Below are positions 25,795 through 37,171 of a DNA stretch of 64,000 nucleotides, piece after piece. The stretch is from Alphaproteobacteria bacterium. GTDB taxonomy: Bacteria; Pseudomonadota; Alphaproteobacteria; Rhodospirillales; Casp-alpha2. Where the stretch lies: assembly GCA_024279135.1 (NCBI GenBank), contig JAJRRU010000007.1:1-64000 (forward strand), given 5' to 3'. Each line of letters starts with the position of its first letter. Position 1 is the first letter of the stretch. A program made the translations under genes and the position numbers. The notes beneath the pieces were generated by a model, which was not told the origin of the DNA, did no database searches, and saw nothing but the letters and a program-made list of their open reading frames with translations.

Positions 25795-26798
25795 TTAAGT
25801 TATATCTCAAAACATTAACACTTACCGCACTGGTGGTCACATTCTCAAGCGAGGTTATCGCTGCTGAATGGAACGTATCCCTGTGGGGAAAACGACGCGC
25901 GTTCACCGAACATGTTGAAAAACTGGCCGAACTGGTGTCGGCAAAAACCAACGGCGAATTCACCCTGAACCTTTCCTATGGCGGGCTATCCAAAAACAAG
26001 GAAAATCTTGACGGTATTTCAATCGGCGCTTTCGAAATGGCGCAGTTCTGTGCCGGTTATCACCGCGATAAAAACCCATCGATTACCGTGCTGGAATTAC
26101 CCTTCCTCGGTGTTTCTTCGCTAGATGAAGAACGCAGAATCAGCCAGGCCATCTACAAACACCCAGCCGTCAAGGCTGATATGGCACGCTGGAATGCTAC
26201 ACTTCTGATGCCATCCCCCCTGCCACAGTACAATATTGTCGGCGTTGGCAAACCACCGCGCACTCTGGCTGATTATAAAGGCCTGACCGTGCGTGCGACC
26301 GGTGGTATCGGCAAGGCAATGGCTGCCGTCGGTGCCGTTCCCACGTCCATGTCGGCTTCCGAAGTCCGTCAGGCTCTCGACAGTGGTGTGGTCAAGTCAG
26401 TGGCTTTCGCACCCCATGCCCATATGTCTTTCGGGACCGTTGAAACCGGCAAGTGGTGGACCACAAACCTGAACCCCGGTACTGTAAACTGCCCGGTTGT
26501 GGTAAACACCGATGCCCTCAATGAGTTATCCGATGCCCATCGCTCAGCCTTGCTGGGTTCTGTGGATGAAGCACTGGACTATTACATTGCCACCTATAAC
26601 GGCAAAACCATGGATGCATGGGGTCCAAAGCTGGCCGAAAAAGGGATTGAAAGCATCTCTTATTCAAGCTCGGAACTGGCTGCATTCAAGAAACAGGTTG
26701 CCGGACCTGCCGCTGCTGCATGGGTCAAGGATATTACCGCCAAGGGTATTCCTGCTCAAGAGCTATTGGATCTTGTAAAAGGTATGATTGGTAAATAA
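25791..26798 (+). CDS. dctP: TRAP transporter substrate-binding protein (DctP)
   Basis: A 335-residue periplasmic binding protein with a signal peptide (LKTLTLTALVVTFSSEVIA, cut before AEWNVSLWG). The TRAP/DctP fold is indicated by EHVEKLAELVSAKTNGEFTL, GAFEMAQFCAGY, LELPFLGV and LADYKGLTVRATGGIGKAMAAVGAVPTSMSASEVRQALD, where the Arg in VRAT is the usual carboxylate-clamping residue. NPGTVNCPVVVNTDALNEL also fits. Most TRAP systems carry organic acids; this one heads a phosphonate-catabolic operon, so an aminophosphonate or phosphonocarboxylate ligand is inferred. AGGGG precedes the ATG. A hairpin follows the gene, probably boosting its level over the permeases. Confidence 0.9.
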   Translation: MIKLYLKTLTLTALVVTFSSEVIAAEWNVSLWGKRRAFTEHVEKLAELVSAKTNGEFTLNLSYGGLSKNKENLDGISIGAFEMAQFCAGYHRDKNPSITVLELPFLGVSSLDEERRISQAIYKHPAVKADMARWNATLLMPSPLPQYNIVGVGKPPRTLADYKGLTVRATGGIGKAMAAVGAVPTSMSASEVRQALDSGVVKSVAFAPHAHMSFGTVETGKWWTTNLNPGTVNCPVVVNTDALNELSDAHRSALLGSVDEALDYYIATYNGKTMDAWGPKLAEKGIESISYSSSELAAFKKQVAGPAAAAWVKDITAKGIPAQELLDLVKGMIGK

Positions 26799-26813
26799 CC
26801 GCTCTGTCAGAAC

Positions 26814-26850
26814 GGCGACTGGGTTGGAGCAAACCCGGTCGCCATTTTTT
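26814..26850 (+). terminator. Hairpin/attenuator between dctP and dctQ
   Basis: GGCGACTGGGTT (26814-26825) pairs with AACCCGGTCGCC (26831-26842), imperfect at the centre, followed by ATTTTTT. An intrinsic terminator directly after a binding-protein gene usually permits partial read-through so that binding protein exceeds permease. Confidence 0.75.
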
Positions 26851-26882
26851 CCAATTTACAATATATTTCTAGGATCATAACG

Positions 26883-27527
26883 ATGGCAGGTAACGCATCT
26901 GTTCTGACAGATGACACACGTCTGAGCAAAATTGACCAAACTCTATACATCATCGAAAACAAGCTGGCCCTGATCAGTGGCATGGCCGTTTTTTTCCTGA
27001 TGATGCTTGCCGTGGTTTCGGTCAGTGGACGTAATTTAATCAATCAGCCCATTCCCGGTTATGTTGACTGGATCGAACAAGCCATGCCGCTGATTGCGTT
27101 CATGGGGATCGCGTTCACCCAACGCGATGGTGGCCATATCCGCATGGATATTCTGATCCGAATGTTGCATGGCCGCAGCCTGTGGATCGCTGAATTTATT
27201 TCGACAACGGCTATACTGGTGTTGATGATCCTGTTGGTCTGGGGCTCATTTGCCCATTTCCAGCGCAGTTTCGATTTTGGCCTGCCGCTCTGGAGCCGCG
27301 ACAGCTCCATGGACATCGCCATCCCGCTCTGGCCGACCAAACTGTTAGCTCCCATTGCTTTTTCCGTCTTGTGCCTGCGTCTGGTAATCCAGTTGTTTGC
27401 CTACGCTCGAGCCATCAAAAACAACGAAACAGAACCCGTCGCCATCCCCCTGATCCTGAGCGCTGCGCAGCAAGCCGCACAGGAAGCAGACACGGTAGCT
27501 GATCTGAATATCGAGGAACGCCCCTAA
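26883..27527 (+). CDS. dctQ: TRAP transporter small permease (DctQ)
   Basis: A 214-residue membrane protein with four helices in the DctQ pattern: a first helix (ALISGMAVFFLMMLAVVSVSGR), NQPIPGYVDWIEQAMPLIAFMGIAFTQRDGGHIRMDI with the family's conserved E and QRxxxHI, then ISTTAILVLMILLVWGSF and IAFSVLCLRLVIQLFA. It is longer than the usual 160-180 residues owing to N- and C-terminal hydrophilic tails. Its stop overlaps the ATG that would start dctM (TAATG, 27525-27529), so the two permease parts are coupled. Confidence 0.9.
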   Translation: MAGNASVLTDDTRLSKIDQTLYIIENKLALISGMAVFFLMMLAVVSVSGRNLINQPIPGYVDWIEQAMPLIAFMGIAFTQRDGGHIRMDILIRMLHGRSLWIAEFISTTAILVLMILLVWGSFAHFQRSFDFGLPLWSRDSSMDIAIPLWPTKLLAPIAFSVLCLRLVIQLFAYARAIKNNETEPVAIPLILSAAQQAAQEADTVADLNIEERP

Positions 27528-27588
27528 TGGAACCCATCGAAATAGGCCTGGCGGTCTCTGGATTTATGCTGGTTATGGTCTTCTGGGG

Positions 27589-28926
27589 ATGCGGGTTGCT
27601 TTTGCAGCCGGTCTGGCCGGGGTGGTCGGCCTGATCTGGATATTCTGGGCCAAAAAAGGGTACGACCCCAGTGATTTCATGTGGGCCCTGACCGTAGCGG
27701 CAAAAACCGCCGGACAGGTACCCCATTCCAAGGTATCCATCCAGGCCCTGTCGCTGATCCCCACATTCATTCTGATCGGTTATCTGGCCTATCACGCGGG
27801 CCTGACTAAAGCATTATTTGAAGCGGCAAAACGCTGGGTTGGCTGGCTGCCCGGTGGCATGGCCGTGGCGACCGTTTTCGCAACGGCTGGATTTGCGGCC
27901 GTGTCCGGTGCGTCCGTAGCGACCTCGGCGGTCTTCGCTCGTATCGCAATTCCCGAGATGCTGAAGGTCGGGTATAATAAACAGTTCGCCGCCGGGGTCG
28001 TGGCGGCGGGTGGCACCCTTGCCTCGCTCATCCCCCCGTCGGCCATTCTGGTGATCTATGCTATCATCGTCGAACAGGATGTGGGTATGTTGTTGTTGGC
28101 GGGCTTCGTGCCCGGCGCTTTTTCAGCCCTTATTTATGGCGGTTTGATTGTCACGCTTGCCCTGACCATCAAAGACTTCGGGCCACCGGTCGGCGGGTTC
28201 ACCTGGGGGGAGCGGTTTAAATCCCTGCCCCCGGCTTCGCCCATCGTGTTTGTCGTCTTCATCATTATTTTCTTTATTTACAACCCGTTTGGCGGTGATG
28301 CCTGGGGCACGCCAACCGAAGGCGGCGCACTAGGGGCCTTCGTGGTTTATATGATGGCGGTGTACAAGGGCATGCGCTGGAAGCAGTTAAAAGACGCCTT
28401 GCTGGAAACCGCCAAATTAACGGTGATGATTTTTACCATCATCTGGGGTGTGCTTATCTATGTGCGCTTTCTCGGGTTTGCCCAGCTACCGTCGGCATTT
28501 TCCGACTGGATCGTATCGCTCGACCAGAGCCCCATGTTAACGCTGGTCTTTATTTTGCTGGCGTATGCGGTGCTCGGCATGTTCATGGATGCCATCGGCA
28601 TGTTGTTATTGACACTGCCGGTGGTCTACCCGGCTGTGATGGCCCTGAACGGCGGCGAGAACGTTCTGGCGGTTGACAGTGCCTTCGGCATGTCGGGACA
28701 AATGTGCGCTATCTGGTTCGGAATCCTGGTGGTCAAGATGGCGGAGTTCTGCCTGATAACGCCACCGATCGGTCTCAATTGTTTTGTGGTCGCCGGGGTG
28801 CATGATAATATTTCTGTTCAGGATGTGTTCAGGGGTGTAACACCGTTCTTTGTGGCCGATGGCATTACCATCGCCACGCTGGTGGCTTTCCCGTCTATCA
28901 TCCTGTGGCTGCCAAGCCAGATGTGA
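27589..28926 (+). CDS. dctM: TRAP transporter large permease (DctM), with apparent N-terminal frameshift
   Basis: A 445-residue polytopic protein clearly DctM: FAAGLAGVVGLIWIF, GWLPGGMAVATVFATAGFAAVSGASVATSAVF, GGTLASLIPPSAILVIYAIIVEQ and GMFMDAIGMLLLTLPVVYP. The expected start is ATG 27527, overlapping dctQ, reading MEPIEIGLAVSGFMLVMVFW, which is a good DctM first helix, but that frame ends at a stop shortly after. The rest resumes at ATG 27589 in the next frame. A single missing base in the G-run 27585-27588 (four G instead of five) would join them into a 465-residue protein. It is either a sequencing/assembly error, a slippage-prone homopolymer, or a true truncation removing half of helix 1. 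Confidence 0.85.
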   Translation: MRVAFAAGLAGVVGLIWIFWAKKGYDPSDFMWALTVAAKTAGQVPHSKVSIQALSLIPTFILIGYLAYHAGLTKALFEAAKRWVGWLPGGMAVATVFATAGFAAVSGASVATSAVFARIAIPEMLKVGYNKQFAAGVVAAGGTLASLIPPSAILVIYAIIVEQDVGMLLLAGFVPGAFSALIYGGLIVTLALTIKDFGPPVGGFTWGERFKSLPPASPIVFVVFIIIFFIYNPFGGDAWGTPTEGGALGAFVVYMMAVYKGMRWKQLKDALLETAKLTVMIFTIIWGVLIYVRFLGFAQLPSAFSDWIVSLDQSPMLTLVFILLAYAVLGMFMDAIGMLLLTLPVVYPAVMALNGGENVLAVDSAFGMSGQMCAIWFGILVVKMAEFCLITPPIGLNCFVVAGVHDNISVQDVFRGVTPFFVADGITIATLVAFPSIILWLPSQM

Positions 28927-28964
28927 TAGGTTTGTTCTGAAAGAATGCTGAGGAAACAAGGTAC

Positions 28965-30350
28965 ATGGCTGACCCCCGAAACACAGACGTAACGTCGCAA
29001 GGGGAAGGTGATAATAACCTGAGCCCCAATCGGCTGAAATGGTACAAAAACCAGAATGACCCGAAAACCCGGCGATTGCTGGCAGACGACGAAAAATATT
29101 TCCTCAAGCAATCCCTGTCCACGCCCTGTTTGTCGGCCATCAAAAAGGCCGAGGGCCTGTGGATCGAAGATACCAGTGGCCGCCGGTACATGGATTTTCA
29201 TGGCAACAACGTGCACCACATCGGTTACGGACACCCGCGTCTGATCGCGGCCGTTAAAAAGCAAATGGATGATTTGCCCTTCGCACCCCGGCGCTTTACC
29301 TGTGATCCGGCGGTGGAACTGGCGCGAAAACTGGCCGAAATAACACCGGGTGAGCTGGGCCGGGTGCTGCTCGCAACCGGTGGCTCGGACGCCATCGATA
29401 TGGCCTTGAAACTGGCCCGCATGGTTACCGGACGCCATAAGACTGTATCATTCTGGGATTCCTTTCACGGGGCAGGTTTCGGCGGCTCCAGCGTAGGTGG
29501 CGAAGAGCTTTTCCGGGGCCAGCCTTTGGGTCCCATGCTGCCCGGCGCGGAACATGTGGCACCTTTTGCCTGTTACCGGTGTCCCTATGGTCACCAGGGG
29601 CGTGACGGCAAGGCCAATTATGAATTGTGCGATCTGGCATGCGCCAACATGGTGCGTTATGTGCTGGAAAAAGAAGGCGACGTATCGGCCGTCATCGCCG
29701 AGCCGGTTCGCGCCGTGCCCTATATTCCGCCGCCGGGTTTCTGGCAATCGGTACGCCGGGCCTGTAATGACGCCGGGGCCTTGCTGATTTTTGATGAAAT
29801 TCCCAACGGTCTGGGTAAGACGGGCCGCATGTTCTCGTGCGAGCATTTCGACGCCGTGCCCGATATTCTGGTCTGCGGAAAAGCCCTTGGCGGTGGATTG
29901 TTACCCATCGCGGCCATGATTGCCCACCCGGATCTGAACCAGGCCGGTTTGAAATCCATTGGGCACTATACCCATGAAAAGAATCCGGTGACCTGTCGGG
30001 CGGCCCTGACGACCATCGAGATTATCGAGAGCGAAAACCTGGTGGACAATGCCGCAACCGTGGGGGCTTACGCGCTGGACCGTTTGAAGGACATGGAACA
30101 ACGTCACGATATTATCGGGGATGTGCGCGGACTGGGACTGGTTATGGGCATTGAACTGGTCATGGGACCAGGTGATAAAACCCCAAATATCGATACGGCA
30201 GACCGAATTCTCTATCGTTGTCTGGAAAATGGCCTCAGTTTCAAGAATAGCATGGGTAATGTGCTGACACTCTATCCACCGCTTATTACGACAAAAAGCG
30301 ATATAGATCATGCCTTTAGCATCATTGACCAGGCCATTTCTGCTGAATAA
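28965..30350 (+). CDS. pbfA: Class III aminotransferase-fold enzyme, probable (R)-1-hydroxy-2-aminoethylphosphonate ammonia-lyase (PbfA)
   Basis: A 461-residue fold-type I PLP enzyme. Visible: MDFHGNNVHHIGYGHPRLI, LATGGSDAIDMALKLARM, SFWDSFHGAGFGGSSVGGEE, AEPVRAVPYIPPPGFWQSVR, LLIFDEIPNGLGKTG (PLP Asp) and LVCGKALGGGLLPIA (Schiff-base Lys). Class III enzymes adjacent to phnW and phnX/phnA/phnY have been shown to be PbfA, which removes ammonia from (R)-1-hydroxy-2-aminoethylphosphonate to give phosphonoacetaldehyde and so widens the substrates of the pathway. The assignment rests on context plus family; an ordinary omega-transaminase is the alternative. ATG 28965 lies 38 bp after dctM with AGGAAAC upstream. 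Confidence 0.75.
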   Translation: MADPRNTDVTSQGEGDNNLSPNRLKWYKNQNDPKTRRLLADDEKYFLKQSLSTPCLSAIKKAEGLWIEDTSGRRYMDFHGNNVHHIGYGHPRLIAAVKKQMDDLPFAPRRFTCDPAVELARKLAEITPGELGRVLLATGGSDAIDMALKLARMVTGRHKTVSFWDSFHGAGFGGSSVGGEELFRGQPLGPMLPGAEHVAPFACYRCPYGHQGRDGKANYELCDLACANMVRYVLEKEGDVSAVIAEPVRAVPYIPPPGFWQSVRRACNDAGALLIFDEIPNGLGKTGRMFSCEHFDAVPDILVCGKALGGGLLPIAAMIAHPDLNQAGLKSIGHYTHEKNPVTCRAALTTIEIIESENLVDNAATVGAYALDRLKDMEQRHDIIGDVRGLGLVMGIELVMGPGDKTPNIDTADRILYRCLENGLSFKNSMGNVLTLYPPLITTKSDIDHAFSIIDQAISAE

Positions 30351-30473
30351 TTGACCCGTATAAAAAATAATTCATTTGTTGTGTTTTTTATTGTGGCTTT
30401 TTGACCGTTTATGACCGATAGTGTGCTCAATTCACTTTTACACACCCCCCACCGTAATTCAGGAAGATACAAA

Positions 30474-32874
<2,401 letters not shown>

Positions 32875-32891
32875 TAAACCAGGATTAATCA

Positions 32892-34340
32892 ATGAACGTT
32901 ATCGCGCCTAAAAAATCACCTATCCTTCACGAACCCATGCGAATTGCTGGTAAACTGGTTAATTCTGATCGAACCTTCGAGGTCCTAAACCCCTACACTG
33001 GCGAAGTGGTCGGCACGGCCCCTCGGGCAACCGTCCAACAGGTACGTGAAGCCTTCAAAATCGCGGCTGATTACAAACCCACCCTGACACGCTATGAGCG
33101 ACAGAAAATTCTGTTTCGGACCGCAGAAATTCTCGACTCACGCAAGGATGAAATTTCTGATCGCATTACCGCAGAAGCCGGTATCTGTAAACAGGACTCG
33201 CTTTACGAGGTTGGCCGGGCTTACGATGTGTTTATGCTATCGGGCCAGCGGGCAATCATCGACGATGGCGAAGTCTATTCGTGCGATATCACCCCCCATG
33301 GCAAGGCTCGGCGCATATTCACGACCCGTGATCCATTAACGACGATTTCCGCCATCACCCCGTTCAACCATCCCCTGAACATGCCGGCACACAAAATCGC
33401 CCCGTCCATTGCCACAAACAACTGTATGGTTTTGAAACCGACGGAACTGACCCCGCTAACCGCATTGATGCTGGCCGATATTCTCTACGAGGCAGGTTTG
33501 CCGCCGGAAATGTATTCGGTGATCACCGGACTGCCAGAGGATATGGGCGATGAAATGTTCACCAACCCTGATATCGACCTAATCACCTTTACCGGCAGCG
33601 TGCCCGTGGGCAAGATGATTGCCGAGCGGGCCGGATATCGCCGCACAGTGCTTGAGTTGGGCGGCAACGCGCCGTTGATTATCATGGAAGATGCCGATCT
33701 GGTCAAAGCCGCCGACATGGCCGTGTTGGGTGCCACCAAGAATTCCGGCCAGCGCTGTACCGCCGTCAAGCGTATCTTGTGCGTTGAATCCGTGGCAGAC
33801 GAATTCGCCGAACTGGTGGCCAAACGTGCCAAATTGATCAAATACGGCGACCCCATGGACCCCGATACCAACATGGGTACCGTTATCAACGAACGCTCGG
33901 CCATACTGTTTAAAAATCGTGTCAACGGTGCCATCGAAGCCGGTGCCAAGTTGCTCTACGGCAATATCCGCGACGGTGCATTGTATAGCCCAACCGTTCT
34001 TGACCACGTGCCTTACGATTGTGAACTGGTTCAGGAAGAAACCTTCGGCCCACCAATTCCCATCATCCGGGTCAAAGACATCGACGAGGTTATCAAGGTG
34101 GCAAATTCGACGGCATTCGGCTTGTCATCGGGTCTGTGCACCCAGAACTGGCAATACATCCAGCGCTGCATTGCCGAAATTGAAACCGGTACGGTCAATG
34201 TTTGGGAAGTTCCCGGTTACCGTATCGAAATGTCTCCGTTTGGCGGCATCAAGGACTCAGGACTTGGCTACAAGGAAGGCGTTATCGAAGCCATGAAAAG
34301 TTATACCAATGTGAAGACGTTCTCACTTCCCTGGGGGTGA
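32892..34340 (+). CDS. phnY: Phosphonoacetaldehyde dehydrogenase
   Basis: A 482-residue NAD(P)-dependent aldehyde dehydrogenase oxidising phosphonoacetaldehyde to phosphonoacetate for PhnA. Family motifs: [56 protein letters not shown] (general base Glu), [15 protein letters not shown] with the catalytic Cys, [13 protein letters not shown] and [18 protein letters not shown]. Identity as PhnY rather than another ALDH rests on position 17 bp after phnA and on close wording to known PhnY proteins. The stop overlaps a possible small ORF at 34340. Confidence 0.93.
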   Translation: MNVIAPKKSPILHEPMRIAGKLVNSDRTFEVLNPYTGEVVGTAPRATVQQVREAFKIAADYKPTLTRYERQKILFRTAEILDSRKDEISDRITAEAGICKQDSLYEVGRAYDVFMLSGQRAIIDDGEVYSCDITPHGKARRIFTTRDPLTTISAITPFNHPLNMPAHKIAPSIATNNCMVLKPTELTPLTALMLADILYEAGLPPEMYSVITGLPEDMGDEMFTNPDIDLITFTGSVPVGKMIAERAGYRRTVLELGGNAPLIIMEDADLVKAADMAVLGATKNSGQRCTAVKRILCVESVADEFAELVAKRAKLIKYGDPMDPDTNMGTVINERSAILFKNRVNGAIEAGAKLLYGNIRDGALYSPTVLDHVPYDCELVQEETFGPPIPIIRVKDIDEVIKVANSTAFGLSSGLCTQNWQYIQRCIAEIETGTVNVWEVPGYRIEMSPFGGIKDSGLGYKEGVIEAMKSYTNVKTFSLPWG

Positions 34341-34459
34341 TGACGTCTGAAACCGCGATAATTCAGACGAAAAGGAAAAATGACGTACTTTATTTTCCAG
34401 ACGACAAGAGCGTGACTTCGGGAATTTTTACTACCGCCGGACACGTAGTTAACGACTAA
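34340..34459 (+). CDS. Possible 39-residue ORF between phnY and phnX
   Basis: An ATG at 34340 overlaps the phnY stop (TGATG), and the frame runs 39 codons to TAA. The peptide is hydrophilic ([20 protein letters not shown], then DDKSVTSGIFTTAGHVVND) and unknown to me. The same DNA holds an 8-bp dyad, CGTCTGAA (34344-34351) with TTCAGACG (34362-34369), that could be an operator or an RNA-processing hairpin, so the frame may be incidental. Confidence 0.28.
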   Translation: MTSETAIIQTKRKNDVLYFPDDKSVTSGIFTTAGHVVND

Positions 34460-34508
34460 TATTAATCTTCACACTTAAAACGAATTTACCCAATCAGGAG
34501 GAATACAA

Positions 34509-35360
34509 ATGAGCACCAACGCAGATTTCACATACACACGCACCTACCGCGGCAAAGTCAAAGGCATTATCCTCGACTGGTCCGGCACTACAGCTGATGC
34601 CTATGTTATTGCACCAGCCGTTGTTTTTGTCGAAGTTTTCAAAAATCAGGGCGTCGAGATTTCCATGCTCGAAGCTCGTGGTCCCATGGGCCTGCGTAAA
34701 GACCTGCACCTGAAAATGCTGACCGAAGTTCCTGAAATTGCCGAGCGCTGGAAAAGCATCAAGGGCAGCTATCCGACCCAGGATGATGTGGACACCATGT
34801 TCGCCGACTTCGTTCCGGCCCAGGTTGCCTGTCTGCCGCAATACACCGACCTGCTGCCTGGCGTAGCAGAAGTAACCCAGAAAATGCAGGCCGACGGCAT
34901 CAAAATCGGTGTTTCCACCGGTTTCATCCGCCCCATGGTTGACGTGCTTCTCGAAGCCGCCATCAAACAAGGCTTCACCCCTGACGTTACCGTTGCCGGT
35001 GATGAAGTTAAAAACGGCGCCCGCCCCAAGCCACACATGGTCTACAAGAACATGGACTTGCTCGATTTGACCACGGTTGCTTCGGTGGTCAAGGTTGATG
35101 ACACCACCTCCGGTGTTGGTGAAGGCACGAACGCCGGTTGCTGGGCCGTTGGTGTAGCGCGTTACAGCAACTACATGAACATCAATAGCCTCGAAGAAGC
35201 ACGCGACCTCACAGACCCAGTTAAAATCGAGCGTCTGACCGAAGAAACCCGTGAAATGTTACGCCAGGCTGGCGCGCATTATGTCATCGATACCATTATC
35301 GAACTTCCGGCAGTGATCGACGATATCAACGCCCGTCTCGCTCGCGGTGAAAGGCCATAG
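34509..35360 (+). CDS. phnX: Phosphonoacetaldehyde hydrolase (phosphonatase)
   Basis: A 283-residue HAD-superfamily enzyme cleaving phosphonoacetaldehyde to acetaldehyde and phosphate. The nucleophile Asp23 is in ILDWSGTTADAYV, the Schiff-base Lys64 in ARGPMGLRKDLHLKML aligns with Lys53 of the Bacillus enzyme, and loop motifs GVSTGFIRPMVD and VVKVDDTTSGVGEGTNAGCWAVGV hold the Mg ligands. CAGGAGGAATACAA is an excellent ribosome-binding site. It follows phnY by 168 bp, and a terminator comes right after. Having phnX together with phnY-phnA gives the cell two parallel exits from the same intermediate. Confidence 0.96.
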   Translation: MSTNADFTYTRTYRGKVKGIILDWSGTTADAYVIAPAVVFVEVFKNQGVEISMLEARGPMGLRKDLHLKMLTEVPEIAERWKSIKGSYPTQDDVDTMFADFVPAQVACLPQYTDLLPGVAEVTQKMQADGIKIGVSTGFIRPMVDVLLEAAIKQGFTPDVTVAGDEVKNGARPKPHMVYKNMDLLDLTTVASVVKVDDTTSGVGEGTNAGCWAVGVARYSNYMNINSLEEARDLTDPVKIERLTEETREMLRQAGAHYVIDTIIELPAVIDDINARLARGERP

Positions 35361-35386
35361 AACAATCATTCGGTTTTTAATATCAT

Positions 35387-35412
35387 GGGGAGGCTTCGGC
35401 CTCCCCTTTTTT
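35387..35412 (+). terminator. Intrinsic terminator after phnX
   Basis: A perfect 8-bp stem GGGGAGGC / GCCTCCCC with a TTCG tetraloop (35387-35406) followed by six T. It probably closes the dctPQM-pbfA-phnWAYX operon. Confidence 0.95.
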
Positions 35413-35491
35413 GTGCCTCACATGACAATAATTTGACAATACGGTCGACCGTAATAAAATTACATACAGAATAAATTACCGGGAATAACCT

Positions 35492-37120
35492 GTGGCGAAA
35501 ATAAGCACCCCTCAGCCTTCTTTCGACTGTCTGTCAGCAAAGCAACGGCAAATCATTACCACCGGGTTACGAAACGGTGCTAACAGGCGAGACATTATCA
35601 CCTGGCTGGCCGCTGGTGGGATCGGCATAGCCGCGGCGGGATCAATTGTCGGCTCCGCCCACAAGGTTCTGGCGGCAACCCCGCAAAAAGGCGGCAAGCT
35701 TACCTATGCCTGTGACCTGCACGGACCATCCGACACCCTCGATCCGGCCCGAAACACCTCGACAATCGACTATGCCCGTGGCCGTGCCATGTATAACAGC
35801 CTGTGTCAGATCAATGACAACATGACCACACGGGCTGAGCTGGCCATGGATTATTCGTCCAACCATAATAAAACGGAATGGACATTCAACCTGCGCAGAA
35901 ATGTACGGTTCCATGACGGCAGTCCTTTTACGGCCGATGATGTGATGTATTCCATGGCCCGACATTACGGTGTGACATCCAAATCCACGGCAAAAACCCT
36001 GGTGTCGGACGTGCTGGAATGGAAAAAAACCGGTAATTATTCGGTCAAAGCGATCATGAATGCGCCCAACCCAGACCTTCCGGTCATCCTGGGTACCCCG
36101 CAATTCAAAATTATCAAGGATGGTACTGCGGATTTTCAGAACCCGGTCGGTACCGGCCCCTTCAAGCTGCAAAGGTTTTTCCCCGGCGTACATTCCATCC
36201 ATACCCGCAATGACGACTACTGGCGTGAGCCTGCCCATGTGGAAGAAATCGAAATTTTTGCCATCGCCGATACGGTTTCCCGCATCAGCGTTCTGTTATC
36301 GGGGGATGTAGACATGATCCAGAATGTTGCCCCGATCGATAAGAAGTTAGTGGAAACATCCCCCGACGTCGGTGTGTGGTCGGTTCCCTCGGGGGGATAT
36401 ATGGCCATATGCTGCATGACCAATACATCACCGGGTAATAACCACGATTTTGTGATGGCCATGAAGCTGCTGCAACGCCGCAAACAGGTAGTGGAATCGT
36501 TCCTGAAAAACCAGGGTACGGTTGGCAATGACCACCCGATCAATGTCTCCTATGGTATTGACCACTGTGCAGATTTGCCACAGCGCACCTTTGATCTGGA
36601 CAGGGCCAGATTCCATTTGAAAAAATCCGGCACAACGGAAGCCGTCCTGAACGTTGCCGAAATTCAGCCCGGCATCACAGAGGCCTGTATGCTGCTGCAA
36701 CGTGATGCCAGCACTATCGGCCTGGACCTTAAAATCAATAAACACTCCAATGATGGTTATCTGAATACGGTGTGGATGAAAACGCCGCTCAATGTGGTGA
36801 GCTGGAACATGCGCCCCACGGCGTCCACCATGCTCAACATCGCTTTTGCCCCCAACGCACCGTGGAACGATACGTTGTGGCGCGATCACCGAATGGGTCA
36901 ATGGCTGGAAGACGTTCGGGCGGCCCCCGACCCTGTCGCCCGCCATGAAATATACTGTGCCATGCAAACCCTAATTCATGATGAGAGCGGCATGGTTATC
37001 ATGGCTCACAACAATATTATTGACGGCATATCTGATAAAGTTCGAGGCATCGGCCGAATGCCTCTGGGTTCGCTTGGTGGCTACGAATGGCCCGAATTTG
37101 CCTGGCTGGTGGATAAATAA
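35492..37120 (+). CDS. Family 5 (dipeptide/oligopeptide-type) solute-binding protein with Tat signal, no partner permease
   Basis: A 542-residue extracytoplasmic binding protein (SBP_bac_5). The N-terminus has a twin-arginine signal (ANRRDIITWLAAGGIGIAAA). The body shows SDTLDPARNTSTIDYARGRA, EWTFNLRRNVRFHDGSPFTADDVMYS, NPVGTGPFKLQRFFPG and the characteristic RISVLLSGDVDMIQNV. It starts at GTG 35492. Such proteins normally feed an ABC importer, but no permease or ATPase is encoded nearby. Sitting between phnX and an acyl-CoA synthetase it may bind an organophosphonate ester or peptide and use a permease encoded elsewhere, or may act as a sensor. Substrate is unknown. Confidence 0.88.
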   Translation: MAKISTPQPSFDCLSAKQRQIITTGLRNGANRRDIITWLAAGGIGIAAAGSIVGSAHKVLAATPQKGGKLTYACDLHGPSDTLDPARNTSTIDYARGRAMYNSLCQINDNMTTRAELAMDYSSNHNKTEWTFNLRRNVRFHDGSPFTADDVMYSMARHYGVTSKSTAKTLVSDVLEWKKTGNYSVKAIMNAPNPDLPVILGTPQFKIIKDGTADFQNPVGTGPFKLQRFFPGVHSIHTRNDDYWREPAHVEEIEIFAIADTVSRISVLLSGDVDMIQNVAPIDKKLVETSPDVGVWSVPSGGYMAICCMTNTSPGNNHDFVMAMKLLQRRKQVVESFLKNQGTVGNDHPINVSYGIDHCADLPQRTFDLDRARFHLKKSGTTEAVLNVAEIQPGITEACMLLQRDASTIGLDLKINKHSNDGYLNTVWMKTPLNVVSWNMRPTASTMLNIAFAPNAPWNDTLWRDHRMGQWLEDVRAAPDPVARHEIYCAMQTLIHDESGMVIMAHNNIIDGISDKVRGIGRMPLGSLGGYEWPEFAWLVDK

Positions 37121-37171
37121 TAAACACTGGCATTCCCTGTGCCCGTGCTGAAAAAAGTGAAAGAGACAACA

